In this document: positions 42,262 to 50,949 of the stretch, piece by piece | Numbering within the stretch: position 1 is the stretch's first letter | Layout: each line of letters opens with the position of its first letter | NCBI GenBank assembly: GCA_045599645.1 | Contig: JAZRWI010000070.1 | Location: 62,001 to 126,000, forward strand | From: RUG334 sp045599645 | Lineage (GTDB): Bacteria; Muiribacteriota; Ozemobacteria; Ozemobacterales; Ozemobacteraceae | Direction of reading: 5' to 3' | DNA length: 64,000 bases | Notes under the pieces: model-generated | The model's database searches: none | Seen by the model: only the letters and a program-made list of their open reading frames with translations | Told to the model about the DNA's origin: nothing | Made by a program: the position numbers and the translations under genes

Positions 42262-43230
42262 ATGCTACATTTACTGAATTACAATCTTACACTGAAGGGT
42301 TCTGACGGGCAGGAGCTGCCTGTGTTGGAAAATGTTTCCATTGATGTAAAAAAGGGAACCTGCTTGGGTATTGCCGGTGAATCAGGCTCTGGTAAGTCGG
42401 TAATGTGCATGAGCATGGTAGGGCTTCTTCCAAAAAGCTCAATAAAAAAGCAGAGCGGTCAGGTATTGTTTGATAACACTGATTTGATGACACTTTCTGA
42501 AAAAGAAATGAATTCAATACGTGGCAAGAAGATTGGTTTTGTATTTCAGGAACCAATGACTGCCATGAATCCATTGATGAAGCTTTCTGAACAGATTGGT
42601 GAAACTTTGTATGCACACATAAAAGGCATAACCAAAGAAGAAGTAAGGGAAAGAACAGTAAAGGCTTTGCTTCGCGCAGGCTTTAAAGAACCTGAAAAGT
42701 TCCTTGATTCTTATCCCCATCAGCTAAGCGGTGGTATGAGACAGCGCGCAATGATAGCAATGGCTCTGGTTATGGAACCTGAGCTGATTATTGCCGACGA
42801 ACCTACCACAGCGATTGATGCTGAACTGCAGATTCAGTTGCTTACTGAGTTGAGAAAGCTGATAAAGGAACAAAACCTCACAATGATTTTCATCAGTCAC
42901 GACCTTGGGGTTCTTAGAACTATCTCTGATGAAATAGCTGTTCTTTATTGCGGAAACCTTGTAGAAAAAGGGCCGTCTGATGAAGTAATCAAATCACCGA
43001 AGCATCCTTATACTAAGGACCTTATTTCTGCACTGCCACGTCTTGTTCAGGAACGAAAGCTGCCGGTTCCTATTTCGGGAACCTTGCCATTCCCAGATAA
43101 GAAACCCAAAGGTTGTGTTTACTCAGACCGCTGCAAACTTTGCGAAGCTAAGTGCCGCGAAGAAAGACCAGCGTTTAACCAAGTCTCCCCAGACCACGGG
43201 GTAAACTGCCACTTAATTCATAATGCATAA
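42262..43230 (+). CDS. oppD: Oligopeptide ABC transporter ATPase, OppD/DppD type
   Basis: A 322-residue ATPase with Walker A GESGSGKS (about 39-46), Q-loop FVFQEPMTAMNP, signature LSGGMRQRAMIA, Walker B LIIADEPT, switch His in ISHDLGV, and the C-terminal oligo_HPY region with GCVYSDRC...C...C, the Cys cluster of the OppD/F family. The last residues (LIHNA) are encoded by a CATAATK heptamer array that also supplies the stop codon, so repeat growth has reshaped the C terminus. Ribosome-binding site is weak. Confidence 0.9.
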   Translation: MLHLLNYNLTLKGSDGQELPVLENVSIDVKKGTCLGIAGESGSGKSVMCMSMVGLLPKSSIKKQSGQVLFDNTDLMTLSEKEMNSIRGKKIGFVFQEPMTAMNPLMKLSEQIGETLYAHIKGITKEEVRERTVKALLRAGFKEPEKFLDSYPHQLSGGMRQRAMIAMALVMEPELIIADEPTTAIDAELQIQLLTELRKLIKEQNLTMIFISHDLGVLRTISDEIAVLYCGNLVEKGPSDEVIKSPKHPYTKDLISALPRLVQERKLPVPISGTLPFPDKKPKGCVYSDRCKLCEAKCREERPAFNQVSPDHGVNCHLIHNA

Positions 43231-43263
43231 TTCATAATGCACAATTAGTTTATTAAGGATAAT

Positions 43264-44085
43264 ATGGAAACAATACTTAAAGTTAAAGACCTTTGCAAGA
43301 ACTTTATCGTGGAACGCAGTTTTGGTAAGAAGCTGAAGCGTTTGTTTACCAGAGAGGCTCCTGAGACTGTCAGGGCTTTGAATAATGTGTCTTTCACTGT
43401 CAATGAAGGTGAAATCCTTGGTATTCTTGGCGAATCAGGCTCTGGTAAGTCAACACTGGCAAGAGCTTTGATGGGAATCCACGGTGTGGATTCCGGTTCT
43501 GCACTTCTGTTAGGCAGAGATATATTAAATGCAAAGGGAAGTGAACGTCTCGCAATTCTTCGTGATATGCAGATGGTGTTCCAGGATCCGTTCGGTTCCC
43601 TTGATCCAAGAATGACTGTCAGACAGATTCTGACAGAACCGCTTAAAATCCACGGTATAAAACCAGAGGGTGGGGTAGAAGCTTTTCTGGAAAAATCATT
43701 GTCTGAAGTTGGTTTATCAAAGGAAGTATTGGACCGTTATCCTACAGAATTCAGTGGCGGCCAGCGCCAGCGCATAGGAATCTGCCGCGCTTTGGTTCTG
43801 AACCCTAAGCTTATTATTGCTGACGAAGCCGTTTCTGCATTAGACGTTTCTGTTCAGGCTCAGATTTTAGAGCTTTTGATGGATCTGAAGAAAAAACGCG
43901 GTCTATCAATGATTTTCATTTCACACGATGTTGCTGTAGTGCGTCAGATTTCTGACAGAATTTTATTGCTTTATCATGGCGACGTTGTTGAAGAACTGCC
44001 GGCTGATAAACTGCTGACTGACGCCAAGCACGAATACACCAAAAAGCTATTAAAGGCAGCGCTGTCCCTCCGCGAGGGAGAGTAA
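43264..44085 (+). CDS. oppF: Oligopeptide ABC transporter ATPase, OppF/DppF type
   Basis: A 273-residue ATPase partner of OppD. Walker A GESGSGKS (about 58-65), Q-loop MVFQDPFGSLDPRMTV, signature FSGGQRQRIGICRAL, Walker B LIIADEAVSALDVSVQ, and ISHDVAVV. Shorter than typical OppF (about 310-330) because it lacks the C-terminal Cys-containing HPY extension. AAGGAT at 7 bases before the ATG. It lies 33 bases after oppD, with a short heptamer array in the gap. Repeats start immediately after the stop. Confidence 0.9.
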   Translation: METILKVKDLCKNFIVERSFGKKLKRLFTREAPETVRALNNVSFTVNEGEILGILGESGSGKSTLARALMGIHGVDSGSALLLGRDILNAKGSERLAILRDMQMVFQDPFGSLDPRMTVRQILTEPLKIHGIKPEGGVEAFLEKSLSEVGLSKEVLDRYPTEFSGGQRQRIGICRALVLNPKLIIADEAVSALDVSVQAQILELLMDLKKKRGLSMIFISHDVAVVRQISDRILLLYHGDVVEELPADKLLTDAKHEYTKKLLKAALSLREGE

Positions 44086-44087
44086 TT

Positions 44088-44760
44088 TATAATTCATAAT
44101 TCATAATGCATAATGCATAATGCATAATTCATAATTCATAATTCATAATTCATAATTCATAATGCATAATGCATAATGCATAATTCATAATTCATAATGC
44201 ATAATTATTTGTTTTGGTTTTCTACTGCTTTGACCAACTTTGTGCTTATTAGAATTCACAATTCCTAATACCTAATACCTAATACTAATTCATAATTCAT
44301 AATGCATAATTCATAATGCATAATGCATAATTATTTGTTTTGGTTTTCTACTGCTTTGACCAACTTTGTGCTTATTAGAATTCACAATTCCTAATACCTA
44401 ATACCCAATACCTAATACCTAATACCTAATACTAATTCATAATTCATAATTCATAATGCATAATGCATAATTCATAATGCATAATTATTTGTTTTGGTTT
44501 TCTACTGCTTTTACCAAGTCTCTGCCCAATCTCTAATTGAGAATTGAAAATTGAGGATTGAGAATTATTTGTTTTGCTTCTGGTGCTTTTTGTTAATCTA
44601 TGCCAAGATTCGAAACTTGACAAACCCAATATATGGGCAACCTAACAATCAATTTTCCAATCTCAATTCTCAATTCTCAATTCTCAATCCTCAATCAGGA
44701 ATTGGCACTAAGCTAGTTGAAGCAGCAACTAAAGAAATAATTGTGAATTATGCATTATGA
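44088..44760. repeat. Higher-order composite repeat block
   Basis: CATAATK heptamers (44088-44208) are followed by three copies of a composite unit starting at 44205, 44331 and 44485. Each has a core of about 55 bases (TTATTTGTTTTGGTTTTCTACTG... onward) followed by CCTAATA heptamers and CATAATK heptamers. Spacings are 126 and 154 bases, both multiples of 7. From 44535 come AATTGAR heptamers and a further partial core, and at 44640-44760 the same composite appears inverted. No gene is seen. Confidence 0.75.
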
Positions 44761-44785
44761 ATTATGAATTGCAAATTAGAATTTA

Positions 44786-44814
44786 TTGACTATACCGTTA
44801 TACTGATTTATAAT
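44786..44814 (+). promoter_or_regulatory. Promoter of the DUF6754/GlmL-like operon
   Basis: TTGACT (44786-44791), 17-base spacer, TATAAT (44809-44814), 30 bases before the ATG at 44844. This is one of the best sigma-70 matches in the window. Confidence 0.75.
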
Positions 44815-44843
44815 CTTGCATATTTTTAGATGGAGGTTTTTCC

Positions 44844-46274
44844 ATGAGTGTTTTACGGCGACCGCCCAGAGCACTAATGCCACTATTGGCCGTAGTTCTC
44901 TGTTTGGTATCAGCCTTTGCTCTTTTTGCTCAGAGTGAAGAAGCTGTGCCTGTTGTAACCTCTGAAACCGTCGTTATAAGCAGTGAAAATACTGCCGCAG
45001 CTGAACAAACAGCCAGCGAAAATGTAATCGACAACAAATCCGTTGCAGATACAGAACAAGCCGATGCTATTCCAGCATCTTCAGAAGCAACTGTTGAAGC
45101 TAAGGAAAACGTAGCTGAACCAACAGATGCTAATAAAGCAATATCTGTAGAAGTTTCTCCTGCTGACGAAGTAACTACTCCAAGTGATGTTCCAGAAGTA
45201 GTATTGCCAGAAGTTATTCCGGCATCAAATCAGGATTCAGCTGTAACTGAACCAGCCCCAGCTGAAGCAGTAGTAACCGAACCAGCTCCGGTAGAAGCTG
45301 CTGTAATTGAAACTACACCAGCACCTGTAGAAGATACCGTTGTGGAAGTTCCAGCAGAAGCAAAGCCAATAGCTCAGCCACTTGAAGTAGTTGAAGCAAC
45401 TTTGGCTACTGTTGAAGCCCAGCCGGCAGAAGCAGAAGCAAAAGAAGTAAAAAATGAAAAAGAACTTTATTACTTCGAAACAAGCCGTGGCTCTACTTTG
45501 GCTGTTATAATCATTCTTCTGGTATTTGTAAGCTATTATACTTTCCAGGCCCAGCGTGGTAAGGAAATGTTTATTAGAAGAATCAGTGGTCTTTCTGCTA
45601 TTGAAGACGCTGTAGGCCGTGCAACAGAAATGGGCCGCGGTGTTCTTTATGCCCCTGGTATTGCAGATATGGACGATATTCAGACAATAGCCGGCGTTAC
45701 CATCATGGGTCACGTTGCTAGAAAAACTGCTGAATACGACACTGATTTTTATGCTCCACAGTGCAGAAGCTTCGTTATGTCTGTTGCTCATGAAGTTGTA
45801 AAACAGGCATATATGGAAAAGGGCAGAATTGATGCTTACAGACCCGATAGAATCAACTACCTTACAGATGACCAGTTCGGTTATGTTGCCGGTGTCGGTG
45901 GTATCATGATGCGTGACAAGCCGGCTGCCTGCTTCTATTTGGGAACCTTCTATGCAGAATCCTTGATTCTTGCAGAAACAGGTAATGCTGTAGGCGCTAT
46001 CCAGATTGCTGGTACTGCAGAACCTTCTCAGATTCCATTCTTTGTTGCAGCCTGTGACTACACATTGATTGGTGAAGAATTGTTTGCAGCTTCAGCTTAT
46101 CTTTCTAAGAACCCACGTGAAGTTGGTTCTCTAAAAGGTCAGGACATGGTTAAGGTTGTAATTATTGCAGCCATCATCATTGGAACCTTGCTTGAAACAA
46201 TTGCCGCAACAGATTACGGCCAGAACAGCAAGTTCGCAACCATGGCAACCACCTTTATGGAATATTTGAAGTGA
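44844..46274 (+). CDS. DUF6754-like membrane protein with long Ala/Glu/Pro/Val-rich periplasmic linker
   Basis: A 476-residue protein of unknown function. Signal peptide or N-terminal anchor at about 10-28 (LMPLLAVVLCLVSAFALFAQ). Residues about 30-205 are a low-complexity Ala/Glu/Pro/Thr/Val-rich linker (PAPAEAVVTEPAPVEAAV). A membrane segment at about 217-235 (TLAVIIILLVFVSYYTF) precedes a conserved domain with MFIRRISGLSAIEDAVGRATEMGRGVLY and HVARKTAEYD, as I recall from DUF6754 proteins. A further hydrophobic segment lies near 440. GGAGG at 7 bases before the ATG. First gene of a tight operon ending with a GlmL-like ATPase and a barrel-sandwich protein. Confidence 0.65.
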   Translation: MSVLRRPPRALMPLLAVVLCLVSAFALFAQSEEAVPVVTSETVVISSENTAAAEQTASENVIDNKSVADTEQADAIPASSEATVEAKENVAEPTDANKAISVEVSPADEVTTPSDVPEVVLPEVIPASNQDSAVTEPAPAEAVVTEPAPVEAAVIETTPAPVEDTVVEVPAEAKPIAQPLEVVEATLATVEAQPAEAEAKEVKNEKELYYFETSRGSTLAVIIILLVFVSYYTFQAQRGKEMFIRRISGLSAIEDAVGRATEMGRGVLYAPGIADMDDIQTIAGVTIMGHVARKTAEYDTDFYAPQCRSFVMSVAHEVVKQAYMEKGRIDAYRPDRINYLTDDQFGYVAGVGGIMMRDKPAACFYLGTFYAESLILAETGNAVGAIQIAGTAEPSQIPFFVAACDYTLIGEELFAASAYLSKNPREVGSLKGQDMVKVVIIAAIIIGTLLETIAATDYGQNSKFATMATTFMEYLK

Positions 46275-46288
46275 TGAGGTAAATAGAC

Positions 46289-47176
46289 ATGCTATTTTTG
46301 AAAAGAACATTACCTCTAATTATTACTTTCCTGTCTGGTATTGTTATGATACTGGCTTTCTTCAGTGGTCCGGCTTTGCCAACTATTAAATCACTTGAAG
46401 AAGTTTTCCCACAGTGGATTCAGATTATCATGACATTCACCATGATTCTTGGCGCATTCAGCCTTTTGCGCTTTAACTTCCAGAAAATTGCCAGAAAGCA
46501 GAACGGTTGGGGTTACTCAGTAGTTCTTCTTGTTGGCTTCTTCGGAATGTCAATTCTTGGCATGATGTCTGGCTCCTGGCCGTCATTTGAACCAGAACTG
46601 AAGGCTAACGATATCTATATGTGCCTTGCTGAAAACAAGCTCAGCGCTAGAGAAGTCGTTGTTAAAGAAGTTGAAGTAAACAAAGAAGGCGCTAAGGTTG
46701 TTACCGTTGAAGATTGTATACCTGATTCTAATGGTAACCGTGCTATTGCAAAGGTTGCTTCTGACAGGCTTAAATCTCCATTCATGTCGAAGATTGTTCA
46801 GGCTCAGCAGGTTATGTTTGAAGGTATCTTCAAGGCTGCTCAGTCTACAATGTTCGCATTGTTGGCATTCTTTGTAGCTTCTGCATCATTCAGAGCTTTC
46901 AGAATCAAGTCTAAGGAAGCTGGTCTGCTTATGTTCTCAGCCTTTATCGTTATGTTAGGTAACGTTCCACTGGGCAACATGCTTTCAAACTTCCTCGGTT
47001 ATATCCCATTCATAGGTAAATTCCTTGATATAGCAGCAATAAAGGAATGGATCCTTTCTTATCCGAGCTCTGCTGCTCAGAGTGCTATTCTTATCGGTGC
47101 TATGCTTGGTTATATTTCTTCTTCACTTAAGATTATCTTTGGTGTTGAAAGAAGCCATCTTGGCGGAGAAGGTTGA
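46289..47176 (+). CDS. Integral membrane protein of the GlmL-like operon
   Basis: I do not recognise this 295-residue protein. It has three N-terminal membrane segments (about 7-27, 43-61, 78-96), a soluble part of about 75 residues rich in Glu/Lys/Val, and further membrane segments in the last 110 residues (AQSTMFALLAFFVASASF, AFIVMLGNVPLGNMLSNFLG, ILIGAMLGYISSSL). GAGG lies 9 bases before the ATG. Gaps of 14 and 11 bases to its neighbours indicate co-transcription. It is probably a structural partner of the DUF6754-like protein (inference). Confidence 0.6.
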   Translation: MLFLKRTLPLIITFLSGIVMILAFFSGPALPTIKSLEEVFPQWIQIIMTFTMILGAFSLLRFNFQKIARKQNGWGYSVVLLVGFFGMSILGMMSGSWPSFEPELKANDIYMCLAENKLSAREVVVKEVEVNKEGAKVVTVEDCIPDSNGNRAIAKVASDRLKSPFMSKIVQAQQVMFEGIFKAAQSTMFALLAFFVASASFRAFRIKSKEAGLLMFSAFIVMLGNVPLGNMLSNFLGYIPFIGKFLDIAAIKEWILSYPSSAAQSAILIGAMLGYISSSLKIIFGVERSHLGGEG

Positions 47177-47187
47177 GGAGAATAAAA

Positions 47188-48093
47188 ATGGACTTTTTCT
47201 TAAAACTCAAAAACCTGGACCGTCGTTGGGTATTCGTATGTGTTGCATTGGCAGTTGTTCTGCCTATGGTATTCAAATTCGACCTTCCAATTTATCCTGG
47301 TAAGGCTGTAATGGGTCTTTACGATACTATCCAGAATTTGCCGGAAGGAAGCAGATGCTTCATTTCCTTCGACTTTGACCCTGCTGCAGAACCGGAACTT
47401 GGCCCAGGTGCTACTGCTGTGTTCCTGCACATGTTCAGAAGAAACATTAAACCAATCGCTGGTGCAAACTGGCCAGTAGGTAGTGATATCGCTGAAAAGT
47501 GCTTTAACGATGCAAAGAAGATTTATTTAGATACCTTTGATCAGTTTAAGGCTGCTGGTAAGCTTGCTGCTGGTTGTTCAAAGAATATTGAATATGGCAC
47601 TGACTATGTTAACCTCGGTTACAAGACAGGTGGTATTATTCACGTAAAGAGCCTCTGTGTAGACTTTATGAATCCATATCCACAGGATATGAGAGGTAAT
47701 TCTACCGATAATATGGCTATCTTCAAGACTGCTAGTGGTAAGAGATTCAGTATGCAGGATATCGCTTTGATTATCAGCTATACTGCAGGTACTAACGGTA
47801 TTGAAGCTTTCATCAGCGTTGAAGGCGACCACAAGAGACCAATGGCTTGCGGCTGCACTTCAGTTAATATCCCAAGATTTACTACATACCTTCAGACAAA
47901 GCAGATTGTTGGTATGATTGGTGGTCTTCCGGGTGCTGCAGAATACGAAAGTCTGGTTGAAGTAATGGGCGAAGGTCGTGCCGGTATGGCTCCTCAGTCT
48001 ATCGCACATTTAACTATCATGATTTTCATTATTCTTGGAAACCTTGCTTACATTGCTGAAAATCGCAAGTTCGGCAAGAAGAAGAAAGCCTGA
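47188..48093 (+). CDS. Membrane-anchored protein with large soluble domain, GlmL-like operon
   Basis: A 301-residue protein I cannot assign. One membrane segment near the N terminus (about 14-31, WVFVCVALAVVLPMVFKF) and one near the C terminus (HLTIMIFIILGNLAYIA) enclose a domain of about 230 residues with several Cys and conserved-looking runs (SRCFISFDFDPAAEPELGP, SLCVDFMNPYPQDMRG). A basic tail (KKKKA) follows the last segment. GAGGAG before the ATG at 47188 overrides the upstream in-frame start at 47173, which overlaps the previous gene. Confidence 0.6.
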   Translation: MDFFLKLKNLDRRWVFVCVALAVVLPMVFKFDLPIYPGKAVMGLYDTIQNLPEGSRCFISFDFDPAAEPELGPGATAVFLHMFRRNIKPIAGANWPVGSDIAEKCFNDAKKIYLDTFDQFKAAGKLAAGCSKNIEYGTDYVNLGYKTGGIIHVKSLCVDFMNPYPQDMRGNSTDNMAIFKTASGKRFSMQDIALIISYTAGTNGIEAFISVEGDHKRPMACGCTSVNIPRFTTYLQTKQIVGMIGGLPGAAEYESLVEVMGEGRAGMAPQSIAHLTIMIFIILGNLAYIAENRKFGKKKKA

Positions 48094-48107
48094 GTAGGAG
48101 AAAGAAA

Positions 48108-48767
48108 ATGACTGAAATTATTAGTATTTGGGTTGGAGCTTTCATTACTCTGTGCTGCTTCAGCTTCCTCTATAAGGATAATCCATTCTACCGCATTGCT
48201 GAATCTCTCTTCGTAGGTGTTTCAGCAGGCTATTACCTCTCTGTTGTATATTTCCATCAGGTTTTGAAACCACTTCTGCTGGCTAAGCTGTTCCCAGGAA
48301 CATTTGCTGCTGGTGCTGCTGCTCAGGCTGCTCCAGAATATTGGCTGATTATTCCTGGTCTTCTCGGGTGTTTAATGCTTCTACGCTTCTCTCAGAAGCT
48401 TGCTTGGGTAAGCCGCTTTACAGTAGCTTTCGTAATGGGTGTATCAACTGGTTTGACTATTGTTACATCTGCTCAGCAGTATCTGATTCCTCAGATTGCT
48501 AAGGCAATCAAGCCAATCATCGTTGCTGGCAGCTATTGGCAGAGCTTCTCAAATTTAGTTCTCGTTGTCGGTTCAATCGCATGTCTGTTCTATTTCTTCT
48601 TCAGCACAGAACATCGCGGTCCTGTATATGGCAACCTTGCTAAGATTGGTATCTGGTTCCTTATGATAAGCTTCGGCGCTTCATTCGGTGCTACCGTAAT
48701 GGGCCGTATTTCATTGCTTATCGGTCGTTTCAGCTTCCTGCTGCATGACTGGCTGCATTTGATATAA
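48108..48767 (+). CDS. Polytopic membrane protein, GlmL-like operon
   Basis: A 219-residue, very hydrophobic protein with about six membrane segments (IISIWVGAFITLCCFSFLY, LFVGVSAGYYLSVVYF, LIIPGLLGCLMLLRF, FTVAFVMGVSTGLTIV, LVLVVGSIACLFYFFF, IWFLMISFGASFGATVMG). Function is unknown. TAGGAG precedes the ATG. 14 and 27 bases separate it from its neighbours. Confidence 0.6.
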   Translation: MTEIISIWVGAFITLCCFSFLYKDNPFYRIAESLFVGVSAGYYLSVVYFHQVLKPLLLAKLFPGTFAAGAAAQAAPEYWLIIPGLLGCLMLLRFSQKLAWVSRFTVAFVMGVSTGLTIVTSAQQYLIPQIAKAIKPIIVAGSYWQSFSNLVLVVGSIACLFYFFFSTEHRGPVYGNLAKIGIWFLMISFGASFGATVMGRISLLIGRFSFLLHDWLHLI

Positions 48768-48794
48768 GCCTTGTAAGGAACGGGAGCAGATTAA

Positions 48795-49139
48795 ATGGGA
48801 ATGTGGACTATACCTGACGGGCCAGAGGAAAATTTAAAGTTTTCCCCAGAGGTCTTAGATGAATTCATCAATACCTTGGCTAGTCTGATAGTTGATAAGC
48901 AGATGTCTGCTCCTGCTGTAGTGGCTCTTGAAATGGCCAGACCCTTATCCCTTGTGGGATATAGCGCATTGGTCATTTTCGGGCCTTTGCTGGATATGAT
49001 TTTTGACCCGGTCAAGATGGAAAAGTTTCAGGCTGTAATGGGCGATAGAGCCCGCATAGAACAGCTGATTCAGACCATCGAAGACCTTGAAAATAACAAG
49101 AAAGAAACTAAGGAAGGTAATTCTAGTGAGCAACAGTGA
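48795..49139 (+). CDS. Small conserved-operon protein of unknown function
   Basis: A 114-residue protein, helical, with a hydrophobic centre (LVGYSALVIFGPLLDMIF, about 52-69) and a charged, Lys/Glu-rich C terminus likely to form a coiled coil (RIEQLIQTIEDLENNKKE). It overlaps the GTG start of the next gene by 14 bases, which implies translational coupling to the GlmL-like ATPase and perhaps membrane docking of it (inference). Confidence 0.55.
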   Translation: MGMWTIPDGPEENLKFSPEVLDEFINTLASLIVDKQMSAPAVVALEMARPLSLVGYSALVIFGPLLDMIFDPVKMEKFQAVMGDRARIEQLIQTIEDLENNKKETKEGNSSEQQ

Positions 49140-50931
49140 TATTCAAAGCATCCTGGCAACAGACTGCGGTAGTACTACCACTAAAGCTATTCTTATTGAA
49201 AAACGCAACGGCGTTTTCAGATTGATTGTTCGCGGCGAAGCTCCAACAACAGTTGAAGCCCCTGTAGAAGATGTTACACAGGGTGTATTGAATGCAGTAG
49301 CCGAAGTTCAGGAATTAGCAGGCCGCCAGATACTCACAGATGACGGAAAAGCTATTATAAAGCCCTTTAAGGATAATAAGGGCGTTGATATTTACGTTTC
49401 CACAAGCTCTGCCGGTGGTGGTTTGCAGATGATGGTTACAGGCGTTGTTAAGACAATGTCCGGTGAATCTGCAACACGTGCAGCTCTTGGCGCTGGTGCT
49501 ATCGTTATGGACGTATTGGCCACTAACGATGGTCGTTTACCACACCAGAAGATTCAGAGAATCAGACATTTACGCCCTGACATGATTCTTCTTTCCGGTG
49601 GTGTTGATGGTGGTAATACTAAGCAGGTTATTGGTCTGGCAGAAATTATTGCTGCAGCAAGTCCAAAGGCTCGTCTTGGTGTTGGCTATGAACTGCCGGT
49701 TCTTTATGCTGGCAATAAAGAAGCCCGTGAACAGGTTAAGAAAGCCCTTGGTGACAAGGTTGCACTTGATATTACAGACAACTTAAGACCTTCAATGGAA
49801 AAAGAAAATCTTATGCCTACAAGACAGAAGATTCAGCACCTTTTCCTTGAACACGTTATGAGCCATGCTCCTGGTTATCCACATTTGATGGAACTTACAG
49901 ATGTTCCGATTATGCCGACTCCAGGCGCCGTTGGCGATATTATGCAGTTGATTTCACGCAAGAAGGGTATCACTGTTGTCGGTGCAGATATCGGTGGTGC
50001 TACAACAGACGTATTCAGCGTATTTAAGGGCATTTACAATAAATCAGTTTCCGCTAACTACGGTATGAGCTATTCTATCTCTAACGTATTTGCTGAAGCC
50101 GGTCTTGAAAATGTTATGCGCTGGGTTCCATTTGAAATGGACGAACGTGACCTTCGCAACCGCGTAAAGAATAAGATGATCCGCCCGACAACAATTCCAT
50201 CACTCATTGAAGAATTGATTGTTGAACAGGCTTGTGCAAAAGAAGCTTTGAGACTCTCATTCGATCAGCACCGCTCTTTGGCTGTTGGTTTGAAGGGTGT
50301 TCAGCAGGAAAGAACAATCGGTGACGTTTTCGACCAGACTATGACTGGTGAAAGCCTTGTTAACCTTAAAGACCTGAACATGCTTATCGGTTCAGGTGGT
50401 GTTCTTTCTCATGCTCCACGCAGACAGCAGACTGCTATGATGCTTATTGACGCATTCCTGCCGGAAGGTATTACTCAACTCACAGTTGACTCTATCTTCA
50501 TGATGCCACAGCTTGGTGTTCTTGCAACAGTTCAGGAAGAAGCTGCTTTGAGCGTTTTTGAACGTGACTGCTTGATTTATTTGGGCACATGCGTTTCTCC
50601 AACTGGTGTTGTAAAGAAGAATGAACCTGTTCTTGATTTTACTCTCACAATGCCAAACGGCGAAAAGATCAGTAAGACCTTGAATGGTGGCGAACTCAAT
50701 GTTATCCCATTGGGTATCGGCGAAGTTGCTAAGATTCATGTTAAGCCGAGATGGGGCTTCGATATGGGTAACGGCGATGGTAAGGAATTTGAAGGCGAAG
50801 TTAATGGTGGCGTAGTCGGTGTAATCTTCGATACACGCGGACGTCCATTTACTCTTCCAAAGGACAACGCTGAACGCATCGCACTTGTTAAGTCCTGGTA
50901 TAAGGCTATGAACCTTTACCCCGGTCTTTGA
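49126..50931 (+). CDS. GlmL/MutL-like ASKHA-fold ATPase
   Basis: A 601-residue protein of the family named after GlmL, the glutamate mutase repair/chaperone component. The N terminus ATDCGSTTTKAILI is the phosphate-1 loop of the actin/Hsp70/hexokinase fold; VVGADIGGATTDVFSV (about 290-305) is the second phosphate loop and LIGSGGVLSHAP the adenosine motif. The start is the GTG at 49126, with AAGGAAGG 8 bases upstream; an in-frame ATG at 49087 lies deep in the previous gene. No glutamate mutase GlmE/GlmS genes are nearby, and it sits with membrane proteins, so its role is probably different from mutase repair (inference). Confidence 0.85.
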   Translation: MSNSDIQSILATDCGSTTTKAILIEKRNGVFRLIVRGEAPTTVEAPVEDVTQGVLNAVAEVQELAGRQILTDDGKAIIKPFKDNKGVDIYVSTSSAGGGLQMMVTGVVKTMSGESATRAALGAGAIVMDVLATNDGRLPHQKIQRIRHLRPDMILLSGGVDGGNTKQVIGLAEIIAAASPKARLGVGYELPVLYAGNKEAREQVKKALGDKVALDITDNLRPSMEKENLMPTRQKIQHLFLEHVMSHAPGYPHLMELTDVPIMPTPGAVGDIMQLISRKKGITVVGADIGGATTDVFSVFKGIYNKSVSANYGMSYSISNVFAEAGLENVMRWVPFEMDERDLRNRVKNKMIRPTTIPSLIEELIVEQACAKEALRLSFDQHRSLAVGLKGVQQERTIGDVFDQTMTGESLVNLKDLNMLIGSGGVLSHAPRRQQTAMMLIDAFLPEGITQLTVDSIFMMPQLGVLATVQEEAALSVFERDCLIYLGTCVSPTGVVKKNEPVLDFTLTMPNGEKISKTLNGGELNVIPLGIGEVAKIHVKPRWGFDMGNGDGKEFEGEVNGGVVGVIFDTRGRPFTLPKDNAERIALVKSWYKAMNLYPGL

Positions 50932-50949
50932 GAGAAAGGATAACTAATT

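Noticed and set aside
49126..50931. Component of a glutamate mutase/fermentation operon
   Set aside because: No GlmE or GlmS subunit genes nearby; the neighbours are membrane proteins and a Wzz-type gene.
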